From Selaginella tamariscina (Eukaryota; Streptophyta; Lycopodiopsida; Selaginellales; Selaginellaceae): DNA of 64,000 nucleotides. Every line of letters begins with the position of its first letter. The first letter of the stretch is position 1. Where the stretch lies: NCBI GenBank assembly GCA_003024785.1, contig PUQB01000020.1, positions 1,454,314 through 1,518,313 of the forward strand. Reading direction: 5' to 3'. A model generated the notes under the pieces. It worked only from the letters and a program-made list of their open reading frames with translations, had not been told where the DNA came from and did no database searches. Positions 1-13,110 of the stretch are shown piece after piece. The position numbers were made by a program, and so were the translations under genes.

Positions 1-178
1 GCAACCACCTTCATCTGCAAAACAATTTAATTCAGAGGAACTTGGCTCTGGATCATGTTTTTTTTCTTTCTTGTGTGTTTGGTTGTGGAACATCTGATAA
101 TGTGGTAACCGTTGGAATTTAATCAGCAACATTACCGATTGATCGTTCAATTCTAAAATATCCCTCGAAGTTCATTTA
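1..178. other. Unassigned flank
   Basis: I see no gene or recognisable element here. The last three bases (176-178, TTA) form the left target duplication of the adjoining MITE. Confidence 0.5.
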
Positions 179-582
179 GAGGCGATTCACATGTGCCCTC
201 ACCCTTAAGAATCTTTTTACCCCCACGAAGTCACATGTGATATTTTACCTTCACCTTCGTGAAGGTCTCAAGGGCAAGATTCTAAATAAGCCTAGATTTA
301 ATAAAATTCCTCACCCTCGTAAGGGTAAGAATATGCTTTTTCTTGTCATGTGTCTCATTATGATAGGTTTAAATAAAGATTTTTAAAATATATTAATATA
401 AATAGTAAAGATTTTTAATTTATTTTATTTTATATTAAAAGTATGATATAAATGAGAAGCTTTAATTCTAATTTATATTTAAAAAATAAAATTTATTAAG
501 TTTAAATTAATAACACGAGGGTAAATAGGTCACGTGTGACCCTCACCCTCATGTGAATGTGAGGGCACATGTGAACTGCCTC
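179..582. mobile_element. MITE with 24-bp terminal inverted repeats and TTA duplications
   Basis: The left end GAGGCGATTCACATGTGCCC and the reverse complement of the right end (GAGGCAGTTCACATGTGCCC) match except for two bases, and the match continues for 24 bp. TTA lies directly outside both ends (176-178 and 583-585). A 404-bp non-coding, AT-rich body with TTA target duplications fits a Tourist-like, PIF/Harbinger-mobilised MITE. The superfamily is inferred from the TTA; the termini are seen directly. The interior holds further copies of the terminal motif around 225-270 and 530-560. Confidence 0.8.
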
Positions 583-585
583 TTA

Positions 586-1024
586 GGGCATCCATCATTA
601 TTTCCCACCAACTAGGCCATTGCCTAACTCTAGGGGTCAACCTGGATCAGCTTCATCCATCTCCTCATTTTGAGCCTTTGTGACAACCCTCTCTGCCTCA
701 GGCTCTGGTTGCTTTCTTTGATCATCATATTGAACCCTAATTTTAACACTCGGAGAATATGCTTGGAATATTCCTTAATATGAAGTTGGAAACACCCTGC
801 ACACTCACACACATCAGTTTAAACTAACATAAGACTTTCGGACATACCTGGAATTTCACACCAACTCACTAAGCAAGTGTTTTCTGAAGGTTGATGACTC
901 ATAGGATCAAACTCTATGTGCAGAATACATATATGTCAACCGAAAGCGATAGAGTAAATCAAGAACTTAGAGTTATCTAAACACTGAAACACCCTATGAC
1001 TTAAGGCATCCTACTGACTGCACA
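586..1024 (-). mobile_element. Leader/internal remnant of a gypsy-type element
   Basis: This stretch lies directly downstream, in minus-strand sense, of an LTR and its primer-binding site, so it should be the untranslated leader and start of the internal region. A short minus-strand open frame (630-812) has no motif I recognise. The element is cut off towards position 586; no gag, protease or RT is visible. Confidence 0.45.
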
Positions 1025-1043
1025 AAACCTAGCTCCGATACCA
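1025..1043 (-). promoter_or_regulatory. Primer-binding site matching initiator Met tRNA
   Basis: Read on the minus strand this is TGGTATCGGAGCTAGGTTT, which differs at two places from the complement of the 3' end of plant initiator methionine tRNA (TGGTATCAGAGCCAGG and on). It begins two bases after the LTR end TGACA, the usual position for priming minus-strand DNA synthesis in gypsy and copia elements. Confidence 0.8.
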
Positions 1044-1045
1044 AT

Positions 1046-1962
1046 TGTCAGAGTTTTTACCTGGTGCCATACAGGTGGCTTGCTAGATGCCAACCCTAGA
1101 ATCCCCTCTTTGGAAACCCTACAAAATCTGGTAAAGTAACTTGTATTAGGAACCCAACTCTTAGGAGCTTAAACCCCAGATGACCAAGTCGAATAAGGCT
1201 CACCTTATGAATCAGGATATGCAGACTAGCCGAGTTATAGGTGTCGTTCTTAGCTTGGTGTGGTTGAAGCGGCTGGAGCATGGCCTCAACCACTAGTTCT
1301 GCGGAACGTGAACTCGGGTAATGCCTTTGAGCTTGTGAGCAGGTTTTCGGCCCAAGGAATTTGACTAACGCTTTAAAAGTGACGTACCCATGTCACAAAG
1401 GCGAGATCCTGCCAACGATAAGGACAGTTTAACCCAAAGGTGGGACATACCCCTGTCATGTGAAAGTTTGGGCAGCACAACAGAGGGTTGCGCCTTGACG
1501 ACACAAGCTTAGCTTGCATCGGTAAGAGGTTAATAAGCTCTCGTTTGAACCCAGGAAGCCTCACTACATATTTACCTTATTTATGTGACGGAGCCCCTTT
1601 GTTTTCCTAAGTGAGTAAGTGGGCTGGCACGGAAATGCTAGCCCTTAATGAAATAAGATGCCTAACCCTAACCCTAAACTTAACCCCTAAGGGGGGTTAG
1701 GGCAACCCTAGGGTTAAGTCCACCCTAGGGGTGTCCCTAACCCTTTTTGACAAGCTATATCAAAAAACCTAATGTCAAATTGGGAGTTTTTAAATGGGAA
1801 GTGCTAGTTTCGCCTAGAATTTTTTGCAAATACTTAACCAAACCATCACTAAATATCCAAGTGCACTATGCAAGCATGTTTCTTCTATATTTAGGATTTG
1901 TCACACAACTCGGTAGGTAACAACAATTAAACCCCGGTCGAGTCGTAGTAAAAACTATGACA
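1046..1962 (-). repeat. 917-bp LTR of a gypsy-type element (5' LTR on minus strand)
   Basis: Ends are TGTCA at 1046 and TGACA at 1962. The inner end abuts a primer-binding site. The outer end is independently fixed because the sequence starting at 1963 (TAATTTATAAGAC) reappears at 8095 without the LTR. A related LTR lies at 33185-33955, with the same termini and the same opening stretch. No partner LTR is in the window. The body includes a run rich in CCCTAA-like sequence at about 1661-1755, read here as LTR sequence and not as telomere. Confidence 0.75.
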
Positions 1963-2265
1963 TAATTTATAAGACCTACTCTAAAAATATATATTACTTA
2001 GTAGATCATCCATTTAAGAATATCCATAACAATGTAAAAAACATAATATGGATATATACATACACTTTGTTTATGTATTTTGAATAATCCAGAGTTACAA
2101 TATATTAATATCATATTTTAATCTCTCTCTCCACACACACACCATATAGACACAAGCCCCATGCTGCTTCTGTACACGTCTGCACACGTGCACATGGTTG
2201 AGCGTCATATATATATCTTGCACTTAGTTTGGCTTAGGCTAAAACTTGTAACAAATGATACAACC

Positions 2266-2305
<40 letters not shown>

Positions 2306-4040
2306 TGCGCCTAGCAAAGATAACCTATCTTCAGTGAAGGACCAGTAATCAAATAATAATATCATTATAACAGTACTGAACAGTAATATTTCAAGGATGT
2401 ATATGTCCTTCAAATATCTAAGAAAAACTTGTTATTAAGTTTTCTTAAAATACATATTATGTTAACAAATTCATTATCGCAATCTTTTATCTAATACAAC
2501 ATGTTTGTAGATGATAAACAGAATTGTCCTCCGTACATTAACATAAAAGTATAGCATGTATGTATGTACACATACATTTTCAAATAACAGTAGAATATTA
2601 TTTACAAAAAGAATTAATCCATACTTAACAAGTACATCAACAAATTTTTTATGTATAAATAGCATCAGTTTACCGTCTGGTATCTATGGTGTGTGTACGC
2701 GCGCGTTTTTATGTATAATATACAAGAGCATAGTAATCCATTTATTTTTTGACTATTTATATATATTAAATGTATATATATACGACTATATCATTGTTAT
2801 ATATATACACACACATACATATATACATATATAAATGTTATTATTTGTAAGTATAAATATAACATATTTAAGTTACATTGTTCTTAGAAGAGTAGTTTCA
2901 TTTTAACACACACATATATTTAAATATATTACATGCATACGTGAAGTAAAGTACTCACATGTATACTCAAAACAAATGCTATGTGTTTTATTTTTTATCT
3001 TATGTGGTTTTAATAATATGTGTTACATCTAAATATCTAGATTAGCACATTTATAACACGAAAGAGGCATACATAATACAACTGAACACCAAATACATAC
3101 AGAACATCACAGTAACACATACACATACATACATGTACGTGTATTAATCATGTCCAAAATATAATAAAATAGATAGGTAGATATAGATATAAATATAGAT
3201 ATTTTGTGCTTATCCATCCATACATGGATATATAAACCAGGTATTATTTGCATACAAATTAAATTGATCCCTCGACAATAGCAAGCCAAATACGAGGTAG
3301 CAGGGAATATTTAAATAAAATCCAATCTACTTTGTAAGATGAATCAATTATTATTATATTTTCAATCATTTAAAAATTCGTTATAACATTGAAATGTTGA
3401 CAACTGAAAATAAAATAACCGTTTTCCCCTTTCATGAATCTTCAAAACTTTTAAATTAAAATAATAATAATAATTGTCATTATTTACGTTTATAACTATA
3501 TATATACATATGTATATATGTAGTTGATTATGCAATTAGATATTAATATTTATGGATATTGTTATACATCAACAATAAATTAATACTTTTTTGATTGCCT
3601 TTCATCCAGCACTGTCGAGACATTTCACAAGTGATGCATACATTCTGACTCATTATTTCCTTATCATATGTGATTCATTTTTCATATCATTATCTACACA
3701 CACTATATATAGTATACCCATTAGAGCGTATATAGTTAAGTACGGCTGTTTATAGTTAAAATGTGCATATACTATATAGTTCCAGAATGTCTATAGATAT
3801 AGGTAACTTATGTGTGTTTAGCTGTATTAAGGTTGCATTGCATGTATGTTGCAATAGCATCCCTGTAGCATTTTTATTTATTAAGGAAACTACTGTTGAA
3901 ATATATGTAATTTATATTTTCATATTGATGTAATCTTAATAAACCTTTTAAATCTTTTGTATATTACAATGAAATCAGTCCTTCGCGGTCAACCTGTTCA
4001 TATTTACATGAAAAACAATTTTTAAAATGAATATATATTC

Positions 4041-4090
<50 letters not shown>

Positions 4091-5422
4091 TACATATAGA
4101 CACTTTACTTCTTTTATATAATATTAATTACATAAATACGTTATATACTAAAGAGAACCCTTATTCTATATATACATCTGTATACGTGTGAGGTTTTTTA
4201 AAAGTTTGTTTTGCTCCTTCAAATCACACGGAAACACAATCACATCCATTTTCGAGCTTGCATGTGTCAGACTTTTACTACTACTTAACTAACTAAATGA
4301 ATAAATTAAGAGTGTAAAAGAATTTTAAAATCACCAGATTATGTTTATAACTATATATAGTATTGAAAACCTTAAAATGTTGAACTTTTGTTTGTAGTCA
4401 ATTCAATTTATTTTCATTTAAAAAATATAATATTTATGTAATTGCAAATAAATTTTGAATTTAATGTATATGTTATAATTGTTAAAATATACATTCATGT
4501 GTTATTAGGCTTGTTTTTTAACTTACAAGTGTGTATACCATACATGTGTATATAAATTAGACGTATACATACATATGTGTGTTCGTGTGTTCATGTTTTT
4601 ATTTTAGCTTTATTAAGTTTGCATGTTTATTCCTATAAAACTTTGGTAAGTAAACCTTTTAAAAAGAGATCTTACAGCTTAAAATTTATAACTATATATT
4701 GTTTATATTAATATTGATATTCTAATATGAATTTTTAAAAAATCAACTATTACAAATTGATATATATATATTATAGACCAACAGTTACTTATTTTAAACT
4801 TCTATTATTCACACGCATACTATGCATTTGGTGCATATCACATATATATATATAGAGAGACACACACACTTATTGATCATGCATAAATATAATAAACAGT
4901 CACAATCAAATATTTTTTATAACTAATTTAATATTGAATCCTCGTTGTAACAGTATTTATGAATTCTCTCTCTCACACACACGTGCGCCATCCAGTGCAA
5001 AAGCGTTCTCCTCTACATGTCTGCACACATGTACCATTTACAATGTGTGATCTAATAATATATATATATAGAGAGAGAGAGAGAGCAGGAACATGGAATT
5101 CCATAAAACGAGCTGTTCGCTGTAAATGCTCACTCCGATGGCATACACCCTACAACCACGTTCACATTAATGATGCTATTAACTCGATTATGCATTAACG
5201 AACATGCATATTTTTTGTTAAATGAAACCACCAAAGCTTAATAATAATAATATACTTTCTATAGGTTTATTAGCAACATTCAATTGTTTGATAGAAATAT
5301 CGAAATTATTAAATCCAAAGGACTATCTATAATAAATGAAAATTGTTTTGTCGTTTTAGAGCATCAAATATGTTGGGATTAATAAGTCACAGTTTGTTTT
5401 ACACACACACGCACACACACAC

Positions 5423-5479
<57 letters not shown>

Positions 5480-6010
5480 AGAGAGATAAAATAGTTGACT
5501 TTCTATAAATTACACATGTCTAAGCTTAACTATTTAACTATCCTTATTTTCTTTATATGTACGTATATATTTGGTGCATAACTATTTGTATTTATCACAG
5601 ACACATATACAGTATAACCCGTTTAAATTAAACCTGTTTAAATTAAAATCCTCTTTAAATTAAATTGGAACTGTGTTTCAACGTGAGACCCATATTTAAA
5701 TTAAAAACCCTCTCAAATTTATTTATAATCAGACTTGAAGTAGTTCAATAGTAAATTTAACTCAGTGGCAAGGCACACAAACACACACGTATCGTGTAGA
5801 CTTACGTGTGTGTAGATGTATATATTTATATATATGTACATTGTAAGTTTGATATTCATTACCACTACATTATTCTATGATCTACTATATAACATTATCA
5901 AAGTATCTCCACCAACCTGTTTATATATATTATAATGTGTACTACTAATGGGTTATTTTGAATAAATGTTTGTGTTGTATATCTTTAGTTATTAAATATG
6001 TCTATTTCTT

Positions 6011-6051
<41 letters not shown>

Positions 6052-6478
6052 TACAAACATGACATACATATACATGAACCATATACACTATTAACATATA
6101 TTACGTATACAAACTAAAGAAGTCACCACAAGGTGTAATGGATGGACTTTGTAGTCACACTGTTGGGTTTCTTACACAGTTGTTGCAAATTGAACACAAT
6201 CGAGATATATATATATATATATGAATATATGTCTGTTTACCACACACACACACACATACATATAAATTTAAAATGTATATACATGCGGGTTTATGCATAG
6301 ATTCTAGCTGTTAAAATAATAAAAATGTATGTGAAGTTTCGTATATGCATAAAGAATATACCTTAATTTATCTGTTTTATTTTAACTAGCTTGGGAAGAA
6401 GATTGCAATCATTTATATAAATTATTTAAACCGATTCTTACGAAAACAAACTTTAGAAATCTTACTTATATTTAGGAC
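1963..6478. repeat. AT-rich duplicated unit A
   Basis: AT-rich, microsatellite-laden sequence repeated elsewhere in the window: 1963-2440 matches 8095-9290, about 2480-3800 matches 9340-10590, about 2550-4770 matches the inverted block 13111-15138, and about 2930 onward matches 25000 onward. It holds simple repeats such as (TA)n near 2273-2302 and 4047-4078, (TA)n(GA)n near 5423-5487 and (TC)n(AC)n near 6009-6052. Apart from the peptide gene at its right end, I see no credible coding sequence; short frames rich in Tyr, His and Ile are translated microsatellites. Confidence 0.75.
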
Positions 6479-6482
6479 TTAA

Positions 6483-6715
6483 TTAAAAACCTCCAGAGCA
6501 GCAGCGAGTGCATTTACCAAAGGGAAGCAGCAATCAAAGCAATCTGAAAGACAAATTGTGAATAATAATTATTAATAATTAATACAATCTAATTTACCTT
6601 TGGGATTTACAACAACTGCAGTCTCGCGTGCAGTCGCATTTGCAACTGCAGCAAAGAGGAGAAGCACAAGCAGAATGGTGGTCGCCATCAAAAGCTTGCA
6701 ACATGCTGAAGACAT
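6483..6715 (-). pseudogene. Small secreted cysteine-rich peptide gene, copy A (frameshifted)
   Basis: This is a two-exon gene on the minus strand. Exon 1 (6715-6598) starts with MSSACCKLLM and runs into a hydrophobic stretch ILLVLLLFAAVANA, a clear signal peptide, followed by TARETAVVVNPK. A 54-bp intron (6597-6544) begins GTAAAT and ends TTTCAG. Exon 2 starts DCFDCCFP. Compared with the intact copy at 28337-28569, exon 2 has lost one base after the Pro codon and gained a TGC triplet, so the frame shifts and the last two cysteines are replaced by a hydrophobic tail ending near 6479. In the unshifted frame the stop would be at 6483. I infer that copy A is damaged, or an assembly indel. Confidence 0.7.
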
Positions 6716-8094
6716 TTGGGTGATTAGCTTAAAACAATGCTGCATTTTACCAACATAGATGAATCATTTTATTCAATCTTCAGATAAACTATTGCTTTGT
6801 AGCGCAGTTTGTTTTCATTTCAAACACTATTTCTTGCAAGTTTGACAAGGAAGAAAACGACGAATATACTCGTCTTATTGTCTCAAGATTCCGTGGGAAC
6901 TGTAACTTTGTCTGTAACTATGTTCTCGAATAGCATTTGAAATATGAGCAATTATAAATTGTGTACAACCCGTATTGGTTATATAACAAAATGTATAATT
7001 AATGTACTATATAATTACGAACTTTTTCAAGAAAAGAAAATATTTTTGAACGTTTGTAGTAAGTTTTAACAAATCTATAATTCTTTAATATTATATGTTG
7101 TTTGTATGCAGTATATATACACTTTGTATAACTTTTATAAATCATATTATAAACTATAGGATCGTACTAGAAACTTGTTCTTTTTAAAAAATGAAATGTA
7201 TGGTTAAATTAAATTTTGAATTATCCAATTTCATCAATATTTATTAAATAAACAACCTCGTACCTTAAGAATATATAACAAAGTGAAATATCTTAGTAAT
7301 TTCTTATGTTTAGAAGGATATAGATTATAAATTATATCTTAACTTAAAGTATTCATGCTTAGAGTCTAATGCCTAGTAATATTTTCTGTTTAAAAAAAAT
7401 ATATATATTAAGGATCTATATAATTAAGACGGCTTAAATTTTATTTAAGAAATTTTGAACATATAAAAACTAATATATACTAATATTTAAAGATATATTA
7501 TTTATTATACAAATGTAAAAATGTGTGTGTACATACATATATATGTGTATGTATGTATTATGGCATACATTCAATATGTTAATTATTTCATGTAAAAGCA
7601 AATCACACATTTTTTTTTAATCTGCTCAAGCAAACAAATTAAGTTTCTGTTGTCTGTAAACTTACACATCATACACTATACTCACTTATACATACATATG
7701 TGTGTATGTGCGTTTTTCTAGCTTTATTAAGTTTACATGTGTATTAATGGAAAACTTTAAACTTTTAAAAAGAAATCTTACATGCTAAAATACATTGTTT
7801 ATATTTATATAAATATTCTAATATAAACTTTTAAAATATCAACTACAAGATTTATAATTAAAAAACACTAATAAAGATTATCGTGTATGGAAGGATTATT
7901 TGATTGAACGATTCCATAAAAGAATTTCTTAATTAAACTTTTATTATTCACGAACGTATTACATACATGTATGTATGTACTTGCTGCATAATTATTTTTT
8001 TTATTATGTGTGTGTGTGTGTGTATTTATACATATATGTATCTATCTATCTATCTATCTATAATAGGTTAAATAAATGTTTTGTTGTTATGGGC
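6716..8094. repeat. AT-rich continuation of unit A
   Basis: This continues the duplicated unit; 6716-7500 is matched by 28570-29450. A less AT-rich patch at about 6845-6945 is conserved in both copies upstream (minus sense) of the peptide gene and may hold promoter or 5' UTR. Around 7520-7640 lies a fragment of the fold-back element seen complete at 29486-30441. A (TCTA)n tract is at about 8040-8063. No gene is seen. Confidence 0.6.
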
Positions 8095-10590
8095 TAATTT
8101 ATAAGACGTACTCTAAAAAAATAATTACTTAGTCATCCATTTAAGAATATCTGTAACAATGTAAAAAACACATAATATGGATATATACATACACTTTGTT
8201 TATGTATTTTGAATAATCGAGAGTTACAATTATTTATCATATTTTAATCTCTCTCTCCACATACACACCATATAGACACAAGCCGGATGCTAAAAGCGTG
8301 CTTCTGTACACGTCTGCACACATGTGCACATATACAGGGAAATTTAAGACTTGAGTTTGGTTTTCAAAAGATTATATTAGGATACTAATATGAAAAGCAA
8401 AATATTAATTATAACGTCGTGTATATTATAATGTACAATGTAGTAATTATTAATTAGTGTAGTCAGCCTTTATAGCTCAGTGCTAGAGCGTCGGTCTTGT
8501 AAACTGAAGGTCTGGAGTTCGATGATACTGAATGATACTTGTTTAGTCTGGCTTAGGCTAAAACTTGTCATAAATGATACAACCGTATAATATATATCTT
8601 CAGTGAAGGACCAGTAATCAAATAATATGTACTATTATTAGAAGGCTATTTACTTATTAGATTGGTCACAACACAAACCACATACACACACATATACCTC
8701 TATGCGTGTATGAGCTTCATTAAGCTTGCATTGCGTTTACGTTGCAAATCTGAATTAGTTAAAAGAAAGCTTAGATTTATAAACTATTTATTATACAATG
8801 TAATTATACAATCAATATGTAACTTTAAGTTTTAAGGTTTATATAATTAAGTTTAAAATTATTTAATCATATAAATATTTTATAATAAACAGTCTCAAAA
8901 TTTGCTAATCAAACTTATAACATAATAATTATCAAATTAATTTAATAATTAAAAGTGAACTTATGTAGTGTAAAATACTTACTGTTATTACGATGATATG
9001 TATATGTGTGTGTCTGGGTATCATCTGTGTTATCCAGCCGCATAATATCGCGTTTCCTCAGTGTGTGCGCGTGTGAGAGAGAGTTGAACTTGTGTTGAAA
9101 ATTACAATAATATTAAAAAAATAAAACGAAGGAATTGGTAAGGCATTAAATTACTATATAGAAGTGCACATTTTTATAATCTCTAAAAATAAACCGTTAT
9201 AAAAGTACTGAACAGTGTATCTACGTATATTTATCAAAAACAAATTTTCAATTAAATGTATTTAAAATATCTAAGAAAAACTTGTTATTAAGCCTTCTTA
9301 AAACTTTTCTAATACATATTATGTTAACAAATTCACTATCTCAATCTTTTATCTAATATAACATGTTTGTAGATGATAAACAGAATTCTCCTCCGTACAT
9401 ACTTCAAGATGAAATTATAGCATGTATGTATGTACACATACATTTTCAAATAGCAGTAGATTATTATTTACAAAAAGAGTTAATCCATACTTAACAAGTA
9501 CATCAACAATTTTTTTTATGTATAAATAGCATCAGTTTAACGTCTGGGAGCTAAAATACATGTGTAATGTATTTATGTATGGTGTGTGTACGCGCGCGTG
9601 TTTATGTATAATACACAAGAGTATAGTAATCCATTTATTTTTTGAATTATATACTAATGTATATATAGGTAAAAGTATAAATACAACATACTTTAAGTTA
9701 CATTGCTCTTAGAAGAGTAGTTCCATTTTAACACACACATATGTTTAAATATATTACACACGCATACGTGTAGTAAAGTACATTCAAAACAAATACTATG
9801 TGTAAATATAAATAAATAGATAGATAGGTAGATATAGATATAAATATAGATATCTTGTGCATGCATATATAAACCAGAGTCTATGACGTATTATTTGCAT
9901 ACAAATTAAATTAATCCCTTAAAATGTATGCAATAACAAGCCAAATACGAGGTAGCAGCGAATTACATATGGAGTTGCGTCGGAAAACATATATGTCCAA
10001 AGAATATCCGCGCATAACTTTGTGACTATTCGTTTAAATTATAATAAAATCGTACTCGTATGTTAATATTTTCCAATCTACTTTGTAAAAGGAATCAATT
10101 ATTATTATATTTTCAATCACTTAAAAATTCGTTATAACATTGAAATGTTAACAACCAGAAACGAAACAAACCTTTTAATTACATAGATCTTCAAAATTGC
10201 ATTTCATACTTTTAAATTAAAAGAATAATAATAATTGTCATTATTTACGTTTATAACTAACGTTATATATAAAATTATATATATATGTGTGTGTGTAGTT
10301 GATTATGCAATTAGATATTAATATTTATGGCTATATATGATATGATATTGTCACACATCAACAATAAATTAATACTTTTTGATTGCCTTTCATCCAGCAC
10401 TGTCGAGACATTTCATAAGTGATGAATACATTCTGACTCATTCTTTCCTTATCATAAGTGATTCATTTTCATATCATTATTACCCATTAGAGCGTATATA
10501 GTTAAGATAGATACTGTTTATAGTTAAAATGTGTATATACTATATAGTTCTAGAGTGTCTATAGATATAGATAAATTATGTGTGTTAGCT
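8095..10590. repeat. AT-rich duplicated unit B
   Basis: This is a second direct copy of the unit A opening. 8095-8340 matches 1963-2200, 8540-8640 matches 2218-2365, and 9340-10590 matches 2480-3800. The match is interrupted by extra sequence carrying a tRNA-Thr remnant. At about 10590 the match jumps to the CCATCCAGTGC segment equivalent to 4985, indicating an internal deletion of about 1.2 kb. The start-to-start distance to unit A is 6.1 kb. Confidence 0.7.
8466..8530 (+). pseudogene. tRNA-Thr (UGU) remnant, 3' end lost
   Basis: The sequence opens GCCTTTATAGCTCAGTGCTA, followed by an anticodon arm CGGTCTTGTAAACTG with anticodon TGT and then GGAGTTCGAT. D arm, anticodon arm and the TTCGA of the T loop look like a nuclear tRNA-Thr. 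After GTTCGAT the T stem and acceptor 3' strand do not follow, so acceptor pairing is lost. I call it a truncated tRNA gene or tRNA-derived repeat. Confidence 0.7.
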
Positions 10591-13110
10591 CACGCGCCAT
10601 CCAGTGCCTAAGTATCTCACGCCATAATATTTGATTGTTTACGCGCCTCGTGAGTGTTAACATGAAATCAATATTTATATTAATTAATCCACTAATCCTA
10701 CTGCAGCCGCTATTATTTTAGTTTCTGGTATATTTATTAAGTATTGAGTAATTTTAAAATGCCCTAATTAAGGTGTTACTACTATTTAATTAATAATAAT
10801 TTTATCAAACATGACTTTGTAAATTCTTTTGCTGTTTAACAAGGATTTTACAATTGTACAATTATGATATATATGTAAATTTTAATGCAATAAGGTAAAA
10901 TAAAAATAAATAACATTTTATTTAAAATAAAAAATAAAATTTAAGCATTTTAATATAAGGATATTTCTAAACACTATATATACATATGCAAAAAATCCAC
11001 TTATAAATATAAAGTATTGAACTACCTTTCTATTAAAAGTCAAGCTCTTTACGATCCTGACGGTTCTAGTTATATAATTCAAATGTTTTTTTGCCACATA
11101 TACACACCGTAAACCAGGTTGCATATGTATTTATTAATGGTTATATATTATTGTGTGTCTATGTATAGATATGTAATGAAATCTTCCACCTAAAGAGTTG
11201 AGCTTATTATATATGCAAACACATACGTGTACATGTGTATGCATAAGTAATATGGCCATATTGTACGTTATGTATGTGCATGGATGTGTATGATTATGTG
11301 AATCTCTACTATATATATACATAATATTATATATTATGTTATTAATGTGTATCTATGAAGTATATTGTCTTATATATGTGTGTATCCTTTGTAAAACAGA
11401 GTTTATTTCTTATGACTTCAGTATAACAACTGAGATTTGAATGTACAGCGGACTTATTAATGTATACAACTTAACCTAACTTTGTGTGTTCTGTTTTACA
11501 TCAAACATACACTTACTAATTTAAAATAAAAAAACCTTTTTATATATAATTATTTAATAATAATTTATTAATTAATGAAGCTTTATCTTTAATTAAACAC
11601 TAACCCTAAGCATGACTAAACATAAAAGCTTATAAATAAATTTATCAAGTTAAATATAATAATAAGGCTTAATTAATTAATGATTCTTATTTAGTTGTTA
11701 TTTTTTATTTTATAACTTTATTTTTAATTTAAATATTTATTATCTTTAACTTGATAAATTTATTTTAAACTAACTTCATAAATTTATCTTTTAAGTATCC
11801 AGTTTTCATTTTTAAATTAATGAATCTATTATTCAAGCTCTTAAGTTTACATATGTAATTATTGCATGATGTAAATTGGACCTTTAACCAAGTTTTAAAT
11901 GGCCATTAATTAGTTTTAACGCTCTGTAGTGATGTAACATGAGATTAAGATTTAAGATAATTATTAAAGGGGTCAACAAAAAATTGAGTTTCGGATTTAA
12001 GATTGCTGTTGATGAAGGTGAATTGTCCTTGCAGTGTCACCTGGGTTTACAAGTTAAGATGGTATGTGTTCATAACAGACAGACACACACACTCACCCAC
12101 ACACAATAAACTTATTATATAAGATATGCCTGTGTATTTATGTGCGTTTATATTGATGTATTATATACAAACATTTTTATTAAACTATTTTTCATTTTAT
12201 AAACCTCCATGTTATATAAAATGTATATTTCTCCTGTTGAGGGTTCCTAACGGCTCACATAAAATACCCAATCAATGTAAATTTAATATAGATGTTTAAA
12301 TACATTTCATATTTAAACGGGAATAAAAAATATTTTAAATGCAAAAGATTAAGATAGAATATTTTAGAAATTATATTACAAATAAAGCTTAATATTTTAA
12401 AATTTAATTTAACTGTCTGCCCAAATTAGTTTAATTTCAATTGAATTAGTTTAGTTGAACAAAGTTCCATACAGATGCATTTGCACAACAAATTGATTTA
12501 AGTTTAATGAGCTGTGTACGTTTGAGTTTCTATGTACACGTATAGGAAATATGTACGTCTTATTCTCTGAGCCAAACACACAAATAAATAATTTTGCGTC
12601 CATGGAGGCGACGAATATTTACTAGATTAATTAACATTACTAAGGTGTACATCTCTTTAATATAGCATAATTTAAAATATAGAATAATATACAATTATAA
12701 CTTATTATCGAGATTTAACAATACTACTATATATATATATATATATTTTTATATTTATGCATATCTATCTATCTATATATGGAGAGAGAGACATTAAATC
12801 CTAAAAGACAAAAAAGTTTCTATTAAATTACTATGTATGTATGTATAAATAAGTATATATGTGCTTTTATGCTTATAGATCTGCTGTGTGCGAGAGAGAG
12901 TTGTATTAAACATCTATACCATGGACACGGACACGCTATATAATAATAACGAGAGAATCTTTTGTTAAATTTGTAATAACGACTAAAGTTCTTCATAACA
13001 AGTAATGAAGTGAGGTACACTAACAGCATTCTGTTCGTTCTATTTAAATTTAAATATAAAAAATTCGGGCTGCAAGTACTGTGGTAAAGCTTTTAATACG
13101 TTTAATGCTT
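10591..13110. repeat. AT-rich intergenic region with dispersed repeats
   Basis: No gene is seen. 10640-10790 recurs inverted at about 30495-30650. 10805-11120 recurs in direct orientation at about 32405-32690. An inverted pair around 11636-11665 and 11737-11763 marks a small palindromic element. Microsatellites occur near 12728-12790. The short minus-strand frames here are low-complexity and are not called. Confidence 0.55.

Noticed and set aside
1661-1755. CCCTAA-like run as interstitial telomere
   Set aside because: Units are irregular (CCCTAACCCTAACCC, then CCCCTAAGGGG and CCCTAGGG) and lie inside an LTR; a related LTR at 33.2 kb has the same kind of motif.
2556-2834. 92-codon open frame in the AT-rich region
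   Set aside because: Its composition comes from TA and CA microsatellites and the frame is not kept in the other copies of the unit.
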